Positions 10,700-20,026 are shown, counted from the stretch's first letter. The stretch is 64,000 bases of DNA from MVYY01 sp012517575 (GCA_031629035.1 JAVLUG010000016.1:182580-246579), one strand, 5' to 3'. The notes: a model not told the origin generated them from the sequence alone. Numbers and translations: made by a program.

Positions 10700-11026
10700 T
10701 GATATTCGTTAAACTGTTATACAGAAAAAACGTTTTCTACAAATGTAATGAAAAAACCAAAAACTCATCTCTCAAAAGAAGGAATAAACTAATTCAAAAA
10801 AAAATTGACAATGTTTTTTGATGATTGCATTAGATTTTTATTATTTGGCTGTTTTTCATGTTACATTTCTGTTAAATTTTTTGTTCGCTGGTAGATGCAA
10901 TTTATTTTTTTAGTAATTTCGTGCAAAAATTTATAAATATGCTTTGACTATACAGATATGAATTAAAGAACTGATTTTCAAAGATTTAATAGTAAATTTT
11001 TTATTATTTTCTAAACAAATAAAGTT
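10700..11026. other. Divergent intergenic region between tamA and the phosphate uptake genes
   Basis: These 327 nt are AT-rich and contain no credible reading frame. On the minus strand 10747-10740 reads TACATTTG, a full match to the Bacteroidetes -7 element TAnnTTTG, about 40 nt upstream of tamA, but no TTTG sits at the right distance for a -33 element. On the plus strand 10914-10921 (TAATTTCG) is a one-mismatch -7 candidate for the downstream pair. Both are suggestions only. Confidence 0.4.
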
Positions 11027-11674
11027 ATGGACAATACAATTTTCAGTAAATTTACTCCAAAGGAAAAAAAGTTTTTCCCGCTTCTGAAAGAAATAGTGGA
11101 GGTAATTAAGTCGGCTGCCGATTTAATGTTGGAGTTTGTTGAGAAAGGCAGTCCCGAAAATGCTGCAGAGTACTACAAAAAAATAAAGGAACAAGAACAC
11201 AAAGGGGATGAACTTTCCAATAAAGTTTTTGATGAACTCAATACAACTTTTATCACACCTTTTGACAGGGAAGATATCCATCATCTGGCAAATACTATGG
11301 ACGATATTACTGATTATATCAATAGCGCAGCCAAACGGATTTTTCTTTACAATCCACAGGAAATTCCTCAAGGTTCGCGAGAGTTGGTGCTCTTAATCAA
11401 GGAAGCTGCAGAGTTGATTGAAAAAGCGGTAGAAGAATTGGATGTATTGAAGAAAAGTAGAAAACGTGTTTCGCAATATTGCACTGAACTTCATATTATC
11501 GAAAACAAAGCTGATGATGTGTACGATAATTTTTTGATACAACTTTTTGAAAAGCAACACAATGGTGTTGAATTAATCAAACAGAAGGAAATTATGTATG
11601 AGCTTGAAAAAGCTACAGATGCTGCAGAATATGTAGGTAAGATAATCAGAACAATTATTGTAAAATACGCTTGA
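11027..11674 (+). CDS. DUF47 (PhoU-like) phosphate transport partner
   Basis: This 215-residue all-helical protein has the DUF47/PhoU-like pattern: repeated charged helices and the segment YTELHIIENKADDVYD-like 'ELHIIENKADDVYD' near residues 150-165. Members bind metal through acidic residues and act with low-affinity PiT phosphate transporters. The PiT gene follows 43 nt downstream on the same strand, the standard operon arrangement, which strongly supports the assignment. No signal peptide is present; it should act in the cytoplasm at the transporter. Transport control is inferred from the family. Confidence 0.9.
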   Translation: MDNTIFSKFTPKEKKFFPLLKEIVEVIKSAADLMLEFVEKGSPENAAEYYKKIKEQEHKGDELSNKVFDELNTTFITPFDREDIHHLANTMDDITDYINSAAKRIFLYNPQEIPQGSRELVLLIKEAAELIEKAVEELDVLKKSRKRVSQYCTELHIIENKADDVYDNFLIQLFEKQHNGVELIKQKEIMYELEKATDAAEYVGKIIRTIIVKYA

Positions 11675-11717
11675 TATATATTAACGGATTCATTTTTATC
11701 CAAAATCAACTTGAAGC

Positions 11718-12746
11718 ATGGGATTGTTAATTACGATAATTATTCTTGCATTAGTTTTCGATTACATCAATGGCTTTCATGATGCTGCTAATTCAATAGC
11801 TACAATAGTTTCCACAAAAGTTCTGAAACCTTTTCAGGCGGTGCTTTGGGCAGCAATGTTCAATTTTATAGCTTTTTTTATTGCAAAATATATTATTGGT
11901 GGATTTGGGATTGCCGATACGGTTTCTAAAACTGTTATTGCCGAATACATTACACTTCCCATCATTTTTTCCGGTATTGTTGCGGCAATTATTTGGAACC
12001 TGTTAACGTGGTGGTTAGGTATTCCTTCTTCTTCTTCACACACCCTTATTGGAGGTTTTGCCGGAGCGGCAATTGCCCGATGGGCAACTTTTTCTGTTAT
12101 CAAGGTCAGTGTTATTGTGAAAATTGCAGCCTTTATTTTTCTGGCTCCGATTATAGGTATGGTTGTGGCGTCTTTCTTGACCATTGTACTTACCTGGAGC
12201 ATACGAAAAGTTAATCCGCATAAGGCAAATACTTGGTTCAAACATTTTCAACTGGTTTCTTCCGGTTTGTTCAGTATCGGACACGGATTAAACGATTCTC
12301 AAAAAGTTATGGGCATTATTGCCGCAGCTTTAATTGCAACGCACATTCATCATCCTGAGATTGGCTATGGAATTGAATCTGCCAATGATTTACCAAATTG
12401 GGTTGCTTTTGCCTGTTTCACGGCAATATCTTTGGGAACAATGTCCGGAGGATGGAGAATAATTAGAACTATGGGCACGCGAATTACAAAAGTGACACCT
12501 TTTGAAGGAGTCGTTGCTGAAACTGCCGGCGCTTTGACTCTTTATTTGACAGAAATTTTGAAAATTCCCGTCAGCACTACACATACTATTACCGGTGCCA
12601 TTATTGGTGTAGGTTCGGTAAAACGCCTGTCTGCCGTTCGTTGGGGAGTTACTCGTAATTTACTGGTTGCTTGGATATTAACAATTCCCGTCAGCGCATT
12701 GATCGCTGCAGTGGTATATTGGTCGCTGGGTCATTATCTGATTTAA
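11718..12746 (+). CDS. pit: PiT-family inorganic phosphate transporter
   Basis: This 342-residue membrane protein carries both PiT signatures: DYINGFHDAANSIATIVSTK near the N terminus and a second copy in the C-terminal half (GVVAETAGALTLYLTE...PVSTTHTITGAIIGVGS). About ten hydrophobic segments are visible. PiT proteins import inorganic phosphate, usually as a metal-phosphate complex with H+ or Na+. The DUF47 partner is immediately upstream. The gene converges with the next gene, with 19 nt between stops. Confidence 0.93.
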   Translation: MGLLITIIILALVFDYINGFHDAANSIATIVSTKVLKPFQAVLWAAMFNFIAFFIAKYIIGGFGIADTVSKTVIAEYITLPIIFSGIVAAIIWNLLTWWLGIPSSSSHTLIGGFAGAAIARWATFSVIKVSVIVKIAAFIFLAPIIGMVVASFLTIVLTWSIRKVNPHKANTWFKHFQLVSSGLFSIGHGLNDSQKVMGIIAAALIATHIHHPEIGYGIESANDLPNWVAFACFTAISLGTMSGGWRIIRTMGTRITKVTPFEGVVAETAGALTLYLTEILKIPVSTTHTITGAIIGVGSVKRLSAVRWGVTRNLLVAWILTIPVSALIAAVVYWSLGHYLI

Positions 12747-12765
12747 TAATCGGTTTGTTCTGCCT

Positions 12766-14532
12766 TTATATTCGTTTGAACCGGCAAAAAAGCATCACAT
12801 CTTTGATATCGTTAAATTTGTTCTCTGAATTTTCCAAAACAATGAATTGGTAGTTCTTTCCATAAAGTTTTCTTATTTTTTCCAGGTTTTTTTCTCCAAT
12901 CAGAAAATATCCTTCTTCAGGCTTTTCTTTTTCAAAGTTTTTAAACTGATTGCCTAAATAAAAGTTTAGTCCATAAAGATTGGGATATTCCATCAGGTTG
13001 TTCATTACAAAAATATTATCTTTTAAAGAATATTTGTTTTGAAGTTTTTCGGCAAAAGGGCGAACCGAATAGCCGTTTTTATAGACAGGATAAGCAAATC
13101 CTTCCAGAAAAACTTGTAACCCAATAAATAATCCTATTGAAGCAAAAAGAATGTTCTGAATATTTTTTGTTCTTTTCCATTTGATGCTCCACACAAAAGC
13201 AATGGCCAGAAAAAGCCAGAACAATACACCAACAACCCCGGGATGCTGAAATGCTTGCGAGAATAGTCCGATATCATGATTCAATGTTTCGTCCTTAATA
13301 AAAGGAGATGTTAATGCGCTTAAGTCGAAGAATCGAAAAATAGCCGTTAACAATAATAGAAATCCTGTCAAAACGAATATTATATTTGCTGTCCAATTGA
13401 TGAATGCCGGTTTTCGTTTCATTACCCATTCGTAAAGAAGAACAAGTAAATATGCAGCAAACGGATATACGGGTATAATGTAAACACTTCGTTTCGAACT
13501 CGGAATAGAGTAAAAGCCAATGACAACAATTAAAGTTAATGTACTGAATAAAATCAGTCGGTCTGCATTTTTTAATTTTTTGATTGATTCCTGTAATTTT
13601 CCGAATTGTAATTTTTTAAAGAATTTTTTGTACGAAACAACAAACAAACTGAAAATTGCTACCAGCGACCACGGTAAAAAACCTGTCAGAATTGCAGGAA
13701 TGTAATACCAAAATGGACCTTCGTGACCTAAATTATAGGAGATATCCAATGATTCGCTTTTCTGACCCAAAAATCGACCAAAATTTTCGGCATAAACAAC
13801 ATTTAGAAATTTTTCTCCTCCTTGCCGATAAGCCAAATAATACCAACTCAAAAGAATAAAAAGTGCGGGAAGCGCTACGATAATACTTTTCCAGATAATT
13901 TTCCAAAAAGAATATTTTTGAAGCAGCAAAAGATACACAATAAAAACCAGGCAAGGCAATACAATGCCTACCGGCCCTTTTATCAGTGATGCCCCCGCCA
14001 GCAATAACGAAATATGCCAAGGAAATTTCTTTAAACCTTTTTCTTCCCAAATAAAAAAACAAATTAATGATGCAATCATAAAAAATGAAAGCAACATGTC
14101 AACTCGAGCTTCAATGCCCGAACGATGCATTTCAAAGCAGGTAAGCATCAAGAGTGTGGCAAGTAAAGCTCTTCTTTTTGAAGTGCGTTTAGAAAGAAAT
14201 GTAAAAAATAATACAGTAATACCAACCAGTCCCAACGCTGAAGGCAGGCGAGCAGTGGTTTCGGATACTTTTCCGGCCGGAAGTGAAAACAAAGCGATCG
14301 TCCAATGCATCAAAGGTGGTTTATAGGCTGTTTCGTCTGCATAATCGGTTGGCAGAATCCAATTGCCCGTATTAAGAATACACTGCGCCACAGAGGCTTC
14401 ACGTGGTTCGCCTTTGGTATAAAAATCACTGATCATTGTCCACGGAACAGTCAACAGCAAGCTGAGAAACAAAACAAATAAAAAGGGATATTTTTGATAG
14501 ACAGTTTTGAAAAAGTTGTCTGTATTTTTCAT
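12766..14532 (-). CDS. ArnT/PMT-type membrane glycosyltransferase
   Basis: This 588-residue protein has a short cytoplasmic start, then many hydrophobic segments over the first 470 residues and a soluble C-terminal part. The first loop holds FYTKGEPREASVAQ, matching the acidic loop motif of the GT39/GT83 (PMT/ArnT) fold, and the second has KPPLMHW. Such enzymes use polyprenyl-phosphate sugars to modify lipid A, glycans or proteins on the periplasmic face. Which sugar is moved cannot be told: the aminoarabinose pathway genes are absent here. It is followed by the FtsB-like gene upstream on the same strand, 85 nt away. Confidence 0.82.
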   Translation of the reverse strand: MKNTDNFFKTVYQKYPFLFVLFLSLLLTVPWTMISDFYTKGEPREASVAQCILNTGNWILPTDYADETAYKPPLMHWTIALFSLPAGKVSETTARLPSALGLVGITVLFFTFLSKRTSKRRALLATLLMLTCFEMHRSGIEARVDMLLSFFMIASLICFFIWEEKGLKKFPWHISLLLAGASLIKGPVGIVLPCLVFIVYLLLLQKYSFWKIIWKSIIVALPALFILLSWYYLAYRQGGEKFLNVVYAENFGRFLGQKSESLDISYNLGHEGPFWYYIPAILTGFLPWSLVAIFSLFVVSYKKFFKKLQFGKLQESIKKLKNADRLILFSTLTLIVVIGFYSIPSSKRSVYIIPVYPFAAYLLVLLYEWVMKRKPAFINWTANIIFVLTGFLLLLTAIFRFFDLSALTSPFIKDETLNHDIGLFSQAFQHPGVVGVLFWLFLAIAFVWSIKWKRTKNIQNILFASIGLFIGLQVFLEGFAYPVYKNGYSVRPFAEKLQNKYSLKDNIFVMNNLMEYPNLYGLNFYLGNQFKNFEKEKPEEGYFLIGEKNLEKIRKLYGKNYQFIVLENSENKFNDIKDVMLFCRFKRI

Positions 14533-14617
14533 CGATTTATTCTGAAAAAGGGTTTAATGAATGTTCAGTTTTGAATCGGGGTATTTTATTATAGAAATTA
14601 TTCAGCAAACGATTTGA

Positions 14618-14950
14618 TTATTTTTCCCCGGTATCGTTAGAATCTTTTTTGATAATAAATACATCCTCATTGTCTTTTTTATAGAAATAATGTTCTCTGG
14701 CAAATTTCTCGATATTTTCGTTGCTGGATTTGAGCTCGAAAAGTTTGGTTCGGTCGGATTTTATCTTTTCGTCATAATACTTTATTTCCTTTTCGAGTTC
14801 CTTATTTTTTTGATAGATTTTCCATCGTGAAATCAGGTTATGTTTGTCGAAAAAGATTACGTATCCGGCAAAAATCAGAAAAACAATAGTGTACTTGTTC
14901 AAAAAAATTCGACGAAGTGTTTTTAACAATTTTTTGCCGGCTGTAGACAT
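14618..14950 (-). CDS. FtsB/DivIC-like septum formation initiator
   Basis: This 110-residue protein has the FtsB/DivIC layout: a short basic N terminus, one membrane segment (about residues 20-35, YTIVFLIFAGYVIFF), then a coiled coil rich in K and E, and a small C-terminal motif (FAREHYFYKKDNEDVFII) with the conserved aromatic-R-E-H/Y pattern. FtsB-like proteins bridge early and late divisome components at the septum. A minus-strand -7 element TATTTTTG lies at 15017-15010, about 60 nt upstream. Confidence 0.85.
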   Translation of the reverse strand: MSTAGKKLLKTLRRIFLNKYTIVFLIFAGYVIFFDKHNLISRWKIYQKNKELEKEIKYYDEKIKSDRTKLFELKSSNENIEKFAREHYFYKKDNEDVFIIKKDSNDTGEK

Positions 14951-15085
14951 AAAAATATTGGTTTTGTTTGCAGGATATCGGGCTTCTTGCCTCTGTCCAT
15001 ATCGAACAACAAAAATAGTGAATTTTGTGGATAGAATTTGACAGAAAAAAATTATTTATGAGGGGAAAAGCGTAATTATTTTGAC

Positions 15086-15093
15086 TATATTTG
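15086..15093 (+). promoter_or_regulatory. Candidate -7 element upstream of dnaX
   Basis: The sequence TATATTTG matches TAnnTTTG exactly and lies 105 nt before the dnaX start codon. No convincing TTTG is found 17-23 nt upstream of it, so the promoter call rests on the -7 element alone. Confidence 0.4.
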
Positions 15094-15198
15094 CATAACA
15101 AAGGAAAAAGAATCAGGAACGAAATTAAAAGAATGAATCTGAAGAATTCTTTTTTAATTATCATTTAATCAGTATTTTATTGCTGTAAAAAAATTGAA

Positions 15199-16917
15199 AT
15201 GAAAAATTACGTTGTTTCGGCGCGCAAATATAGGCCTACAACTTTCAAATCGGTAGTTGGGCAGACTGCTCTTACCAACACTTTGAAAAATGCCATAAAA
15301 AGTAACCATTTGGCGCATGCTTATCTTTTTTGTGGTACACGTGGAGTAGGAAAAACCACTTGTGCCCGTATTTTTGCTAAAACTATTAATTGCGAGCATC
15401 TTACCGAAGATTTTGAAGCTTGCAACGAGTGCGAATCATGTAAAGCTTTTAACGAACAGCGTTCTTATAACATTCATGAGTTGGATGCCGCTTCCAACAA
15501 TAGTGTGGAAGGCATTCGTTCACTGATTGATCAGGTTCGAATTCCACCACAAATAGGAAAATACAGCGTATATATTATTGACGAAGTACACATGTTGAGT
15601 TCCAGCGCTTTCAATGCTTTTTTGAAAACGTTGGAAGAGCCGCCTGCTCATGCCATTTTTATTTTGGCAACCACCGAAAAACATAAAATTATTCCAACCA
15701 TTCTTTCGCGTTGCCAAATTTACGATTTTAATAGAATTTCCGTTTCAGATATTGTAGGCCATTTACAATATGTTGCGCATGAAGAGGGAATTACGGTAGA
15801 TGTCAATGGTCTGAATGTGATTGCCCAAAAATGTGATGGAGGAATGCGTGATGCGCTGTCTATTTTTGATCAACTGGTAAGTTTGTGTGGGAACAATATT
15901 ACCTATCAGGATGTGCTTACCAATCTGAATGTTTTGGACTATGACTATTATTTTCAATTGGTTGATGCTTTTATGAAGGGCGATGTGAATGCTTCTCTTC
16001 TTATTTTCAACGAGATAATCAATCACGGTTTTGATGCACATCATTTTGTTTCAGGATTAAGTTCTCATTTTCGGGATTTATTGGTTAGCAAAGATTCTCA
16101 AACAATTCAGTTACTGGAAGTTGGCGCCGATATTGGGAAACATTATCAGGTTCAGGCTCGGCAATGTCCTGACGATTTCATTTTTCAGGCATTGAAAATT
16201 TGCAACGATTGTGATTTGAATTACAACATCAGTAAAAACAAGCGATTGCTTGTGGAGATTATGCTGATTCGTCTTTGTCAGCTTATTAAGCCAGAAAAGA
16301 AACTCATTACAGAAGAAAAAAGTGAGCCTTTGCAAAAAATAGTTGGCGGACCGGTAACAAATGTTGCTGCTTCTATTAAAAGTAGTCCTTCAGCAACAAA
16401 GATTCAAAATTCGACCGTTGGAACTCCCAATGGTGCTGAAGCTTTGAAGCAAATAAAAGCGGAACGCCCAACGAGTATTTCTATTAAGAATAATGTTGTT
16501 TCTTCACCATCATCTTCATATGAAAAATCTCAAAACGAACAGCCAATAATACAAAACGAAAAATATTCTCAGGAAGATTTGCAGAATGCATGGGTTCAAT
16601 TAGCTAAAATGATGACAGATGAAGTTAGAATGACCGCCTTTATGCAGTCGAATCTCCCGGAACTTATATCGAATACAGAATTTAGAATTTTAGTTACCAA
16701 CGAGTTGCAGGAAAAAGAATTAAAACGGCTCGAGCCGACTATTTTGAATTATTTGCAGACAACTTTGAAAAATTCGAACATAAAAATGTCTATCCAGTTT
16801 CATGAAGATACTTCGGCACTAAAAGGAAAAACTCCCGAAGAAAAATACAAAATAATGGCCGAAGAAAATCCTACTTTGGCAAAGCTCCGAAACGATCTGC
16901 AACTGGAAATTGATTAA
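15199..16917 (+). CDS. dnaX: DNA polymerase III clamp-loader subunit gamma/tau
   Basis: This 572-residue protein is the ATPase subunit of the sliding-clamp loader. Visible features are the Walker A loop GTRGVGKTT (about residue 49), a zinc-binding cysteine set (NCEHL...CNECESC, residues 68-84), the Walker B/DEVH stretch IIDEVHMLSSSAF, and the sensor-1 ILSRCQIYDF (SRC motif). Domain III ends near residue 370, and the remaining 200 residues are the tau-type, low-conservation tail. A run of six A followed by G sits at the boundary and could yield a shorter gamma form (see findings). The gene converges with tsf and the two share a bidirectional terminator. Confidence 0.96.
   Translation: MKNYVVSARKYRPTTFKSVVGQTALTNTLKNAIKSNHLAHAYLFCGTRGVGKTTCARIFAKTINCEHLTEDFEACNECESCKAFNEQRSYNIHELDAASNNSVEGIRSLIDQVRIPPQIGKYSVYIIDEVHMLSSSAFNAFLKTLEEPPAHAIFILATTEKHKIIPTILSRCQIYDFNRISVSDIVGHLQYVAHEEGITVDVNGLNVIAQKCDGGMRDALSIFDQLVSLCGNNITYQDVLTNLNVLDYDYYFQLVDAFMKGDVNASLLIFNEIINHGFDAHHFVSGLSSHFRDLLVSKDSQTIQLLEVGADIGKHYQVQARQCPDDFIFQALKICNDCDLNYNISKNKRLLVEIMLIRLCQLIKPEKKLITEEKSEPLQKIVGGPVTNVAASIKSSPSATKIQNSTVGTPNGAEALKQIKAERPTSISIKNNVVSSPSSSYEKSQNEQPIIQNEKYSQEDLQNAWVQLAKMMTDEVRMTAFMQSNLPELISNTEFRILVTNELQEKELKRLEPTILNYLQTTLKNSNIKMSIQFHEDTSALKGKTPEEKYKIMAEENPTLAKLRNDLQLEID
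16312..16325 (+). other. A6G run with -1 frame stop inside dnaX (possible gamma site)
   Basis: Codons GAA GAA AAA AGT GAG at 16312-16326 contain six consecutive A before G. A -1 shift on this run gives AAG then TGA at once, ending the protein at about 375 residues, just after clamp-loader domain III. The run is not in the classic A-AAA-AAG phase, so slippage would need a single tRNA to re-pair on AAA, or polymerase slippage. Confidence 0.35.
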
Positions 16918-16919
16918 TA

Positions 16920-16953
16920 AAAAAACCGAACGATTGAATTCATTCGGTTTTTT
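16920..16953. terminator. Bidirectional terminator between dnaX and tsf
   Basis: A stem of AAAAACCGAA against TTCGGTTTTT, with a loop of about 12 nt, directly follows the dnaX stop codon. T runs flank it on both strands, so it can end dnaX transcription and, on the other strand, the ribosomal operon ending with tsf. Confidence 0.85.
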
Positions 16954-16977
16954 TAAATTTTTTTTGTCGAAAAAATC

Positions 16978-17796
16978 TTATTCGAGATTCAGACTTACAC
17001 GTTTGAAATCGATAATAGTTGCATTATTTGCTTTCAAATATTCTCCGATAGTGATTTTATTGTCTTTAACAGAGGTTTGTTCCAATAAAACCGATTCCTG
17101 GAAAAATTTATTGAGTCTGCCTTCGGCAATTTTATCGATAATATTTTCAGGTTTTCCTTCTTCGCGAGCTTTTTCTCGTCCTATTTCGAGTTCTGTTTCA
17201 ATGATATGAGCCGGAACTGAAGCACGGTCGATAGCTATTGGATTCATTGCTGCAATTTGCATGGCAATATCACGTGCCACCTGATAATCAACATTTTCTT
17301 CTTTGAATGCAACAATAGTAGCCAGCTTATTTCCTTGATGAATATAAGCGGCTGTTGTACCGCCTTTTACGAAATAGTATTCATCCAGTTCAACTTTTTC
17401 GCCGGTGATTGCTGATTCATCCACTACGAGATCGGCAATAGTACGTCCATTAATGCTCAAAGCCTTTAATTCTTCGAGAGTTGCCGGCTTTTTATCCATT
17501 GCCATATTAAGTATAGATTGAGTTAAAGCCATAAAATCGGCATTTTTGGCAACGAAGTCGGTTTCGCATTTCAGCGCAAGTACTGCTGCAAAGCCATCTT
17601 TGGCTGCTGCAAGCACACAACCTTCGGAGGCTTCTCTTCCGCTGCGCTTGGCTGCAATAGCCTGTCCTTTTTTTCTGATTATTTCTATTGCTTTTTCCAG
17701 ATCGTTGTTTGCTTCTATCAGTGCATTCTTACAATCCATAAGACCTGCACCTGTCATCGTACGAAGTTTCGTAATTTCTTGCAATGTTACTGCCAT
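16978..17796 (-). CDS. tsf: Elongation factor Ts
   Basis: This 272-residue protein is the nucleotide exchange factor that reloads EF-Tu with GTP. It starts MAVTLQEITKLR, with the conserved TGAGLMDCKNAL segment at residues 15-26 and the core segment KCETDFVAKN near residue 75, the TDFV motif that contacts EF-Tu. It is last in the operon rplM-rpsI-rpsB-tsf, with 228 nt between it and rpsB; no TAnnTTTG element was seen in that gap, so co-transcription is likely. Confidence 0.97.
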   Translation of the reverse strand: MAVTLQEITKLRTMTGAGLMDCKNALIEANNDLEKAIEIIRKKGQAIAAKRSGREASEGCVLAAAKDGFAAVLALKCETDFVAKNADFMALTQSILNMAMDKKPATLEELKALSINGRTIADLVVDESAITGEKVELDEYYFVKGGTTAAYIHQGNKLATIVAFKEENVDYQVARDIAMQIAAMNPIAIDRASVPAHIIETELEIGREKAREEGKPENIIDKIAEGRLNKFFQESVLLEQTSVKDNKITIGEYLKANNATIIDFKRVSLNLE

Positions 17797-18024
17797 AATT
17801 ATATAAATTTAAATTCTTAAAGTTTTTTCTCTTTTATCAATAATAAAGGAGAAATTGATTTTTTACTGATTGTATTTTATGTAAAAACGAGCTATCAGCT
17901 ACAAATGAATCATAACCGTAACCCGTTTTTGAATAACCTGATGATTGTTTAAGATGTTGTAGATTTTTAAGGTACGTTTTGCCGAATGCAAGTTTACATC
18001 ACATCCGTTCAGTTCGTCCTTATT

Positions 18025-18861
18025 TCAATCTTCCTCTTCTTTAATGAATTTGTTAACCACATTGGCCTTCAAAGCTTCATCATCTTCGCGCTGTGTTCTG
18101 GGTCTTTTGTTAACCCTCGATTTTCTTTCTTTCACAACAGGAGCTTCAGCGGTTTCAGCTTCTACTTTTTCGAGTTTTCTTTCTTCCAATCCTTCCTGAA
18201 TGGCACCGACGAGTGCATTTAAAATTACTTCAATCGATTTGGTCGCGTCATCGTTGGCGGGAATAACAAAATCGATATTGGTAGGGTCGGAGTTGGTATC
18301 TACAATACCGAAAATAGGAATACCTAATCTTTCAGCTTCTTTAACAGCGATGTGTTCTTTCATTACATCTACTACAAAAACAGCTGCCGGTAAACGGGTA
18401 AGATCGGCTATAGAGCCTAAATTCTTTTCCAGTTTTTCGCGTTCACGTGTGATTTGCAGTTTTTCGCGTTTCGAAATGTTTTCAAAAGTTCCATCGGTCA
18501 TCATTTTGTCAATGGTTGACATTTTTTTGATGGCTTTGCGGATAGTAGGAAAGTTGGTCAGCATACCACCCGGCCAGCGTTCTGTTATATATGGCATTCC
18601 AACTGCTTTGGCTTTTTCGGCTACCACATCCTTTGCTTGTTTTTTGGTGGCAACAAATAGTATTTTTCTTCCCGATTTGGCTATTTGTTTCATTGCTTCA
18701 GCAGCTTCATCTATTTTGGCCACTGTTTTGTGCAAATCGATAATGTGAATTCCATTACGCTCCATAAAAATGTAGGGAGCCATAGCAGGATTCCATTTGC
18801 GTTTTAAATGACCGAAATGGCAACCGGCTTCTAATAATTCTTCGAAATTTGTTCTTGACAT
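18025..18861 (-). CDS. rpsB: 30S ribosomal protein S2
   Basis: This 278-residue protein begins MSRTNFEELLEAGCHFGH, the conserved S2 start; the frame is open for 13 more codons upstream, but that leader (NYTESKQIKKSK) does not belong to the family, so the ATG at 18861 is chosen. RKWNPAMAPYIF and FVVDVMKEHIAVKEA segments are diagnostic. S2 joins late in 30S assembly. The C-terminal 45 residues are a charged extension (KVEAETAEAPVVKERKSR region). It lies third in the ribosomal operon. Confidence 0.96.
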   Translation of the reverse strand: MSRTNFEELLEAGCHFGHLKRKWNPAMAPYIFMERNGIHIIDLHKTVAKIDEAAEAMKQIAKSGRKILFVATKKQAKDVVAEKAKAVGMPYITERWPGGMLTNFPTIRKAIKKMSTIDKMMTDGTFENISKREKLQITREREKLEKNLGSIADLTRLPAAVFVVDVMKEHIAVKEAERLGIPIFGIVDTNSDPTNIDFVIPANDDATKSIEVILNALVGAIQEGLEERKLEKVEAETAEAPVVKERKSRVNKRPRTQREDDEALKANVVNKFIKEEED

Positions 18862-18970
18862 TTTACTTTTTTTAATTTGTTTACTTTCTGTGTAATTCAA
18901 TTGTAAAGTAGTCTTTTATTAGAAGAGTCTCTACAATTTAGATACTAAACCAAATTCAGTTTTATATTTT

Positions 18971-19019
18971 TTCTACTGAAGTTTTTCTTCTTGAGAATTT
19001 CAAGAGAAAACAAGTAGAA
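18971..19019 (-). promoter_or_regulatory. Hairpin in the rpsI-rpsB gap, possible S2 leader structure
   Basis: An outer stem TTCTACT (18971-18977) pairs with AGTAGAA (19013-19019). Inside it, TTTTCTTCTTGA pairs with TCAAGAGAAAA with one bulge and a loop of about 4 nt. The structure lies between the rpsI stop and the rpsB start and has no T run after it on the minus strand, so it does not look like a terminator. It could be a folded leader that controls rpsB-tsf; this is inference. Confidence 0.4.
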
Positions 19020-19035
19020 CAACAGTAAACTGATA

Positions 19036-19422
19036 TTAACGTTTGGAGAATTGGAATCTTTTGCGTGCTTTTGGGCGACCCGGTTTTTTCCTTTCAACAA
19101 TACGTGGATCGCGGGTTAAGAATCCTTCCGATTTCAATGCAGGTTTGTCTTCAGGATTGATTTTTACCAGTGCACGAGCAATTGCCAATCGCAGGGCTTC
19201 AGCTTGTCCTTTGAACCCGCCACCTTTTAAATTTACTTTTATGTCGTATTTTTCAGCCACATTTAATTTTTCAAGTGGTTGTTTTACAATGTATTGTAAA
19301 AGTAGTGATGGAAAATAAACCGATAATTCCCGTTTGTTGATTATGATTTTTCCTGTTCCTTCGTTTACAAAAACACGAGCAACAGCTGCTTTTCTTCTTC
19401 CTAAGGCATTTACTAGTTCCAT
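19036..19422 (-). CDS. rpsI: 30S ribosomal protein S9
   Basis: This 128-residue protein ends in the invariant basic tail GRPKARKRFQFSKR, whose last arginine reaches the ribosomal P site in known structures. ALGRRKAAVARVFV at the start and LTRDPRIVERKKPGRPKARK near the end are diagnostic. It starts 5 nt after rplM on the same strand, the usual L13-S9 pair. Confidence 0.97.
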   Translation of the reverse strand: MELVNALGRRKAAVARVFVNEGTGKIIINKRELSVYFPSLLLQYIVKQPLEKLNVAEKYDIKVNLKGGGFKGQAEALRLAIARALVKINPEDKPALKSEGFLTRDPRIVERKKPGRPKARKRFQFSKR

Positions 19423-19427
19423 ACTGT

Positions 19428-19883
19428 TTATTTAAGTGAGTTTAAATCGATTTGCTTTGGCTGTTGAGCCTGCATGTTGTGCTCCGCATCAGGGAAAATA
19501 TAAAGATTTTTCAAAAGTTTGGCTCCCAATTTGTTTTTAGGAAGCATCCCTTTTACTACCTTGCGGATAAGTTTTTCAGGATCTTTTGCCAGCAGTTGTG
19601 CAGGAGTCGTTTCTCTTTGACCTCCCGGATAACCGGTATAACGCAAGTAAACCCTGTCCGTCCATTTGTTCCCTGTTAATTTCACCTTGCTGGCGTTGAT
19701 AATGATCACATTATCACCACAATCGACGTGAGGAGTAAAACTGGGTTTGTATTTTCCACGTAGCAATTTTGCTACTTTTGTACCCATACGTCCCAAAACC
19801 TCATCGTTCGCATCTATCAATACCCATTCCTTCTGCACGGTAGCCTTATTGGCAGAAATAGTTTTATAACTTAAAGTATCCAC
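19428..19883 (-). CDS. rplM: 50S ribosomal protein L13
   Basis: This 151-residue protein is L13, an early 50S assembly protein. It shows WVLIDANDEVLGRMGTKVAKLLRGK, then HVDCGDNVIIINA and the MLPKNKLG segment that is highly conserved in the family. It heads the ribosomal operon and has a strong promoter about 150 nt upstream, leaving a leader of roughly 130-140 nt. Confidence 0.97.
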   Translation of the reverse strand: MDTLSYKTISANKATVQKEWVLIDANDEVLGRMGTKVAKLLRGKYKPSFTPHVDCGDNVIIINASKVKLTGNKWTDRVYLRYTGYPGGQRETTPAQLLAKDPEKLIRKVVKGMLPKNKLGAKLLKNLYIFPDAEHNMQAQQPKQIDLNSLK

Positions 19884-20026
19884 TTTACTTCGGTTTTTTT
19901 AATAAATTATTTACTCTTTTTTTGATGTTGGTACTTTTTTATCTTTGTTTCGAAAGGGCTAATCAATACAAAATAAAGATAATAAAACAACCAAGAAACT
20001 TTTAACTTTGGATAATAAACGGACTG

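Noticed and set aside
18862..18900. 13-codon extension of rpsB
   Set aside because: S2 proteins begin at MSRTNFEELL-type sequence; the extra codons are just open frame.
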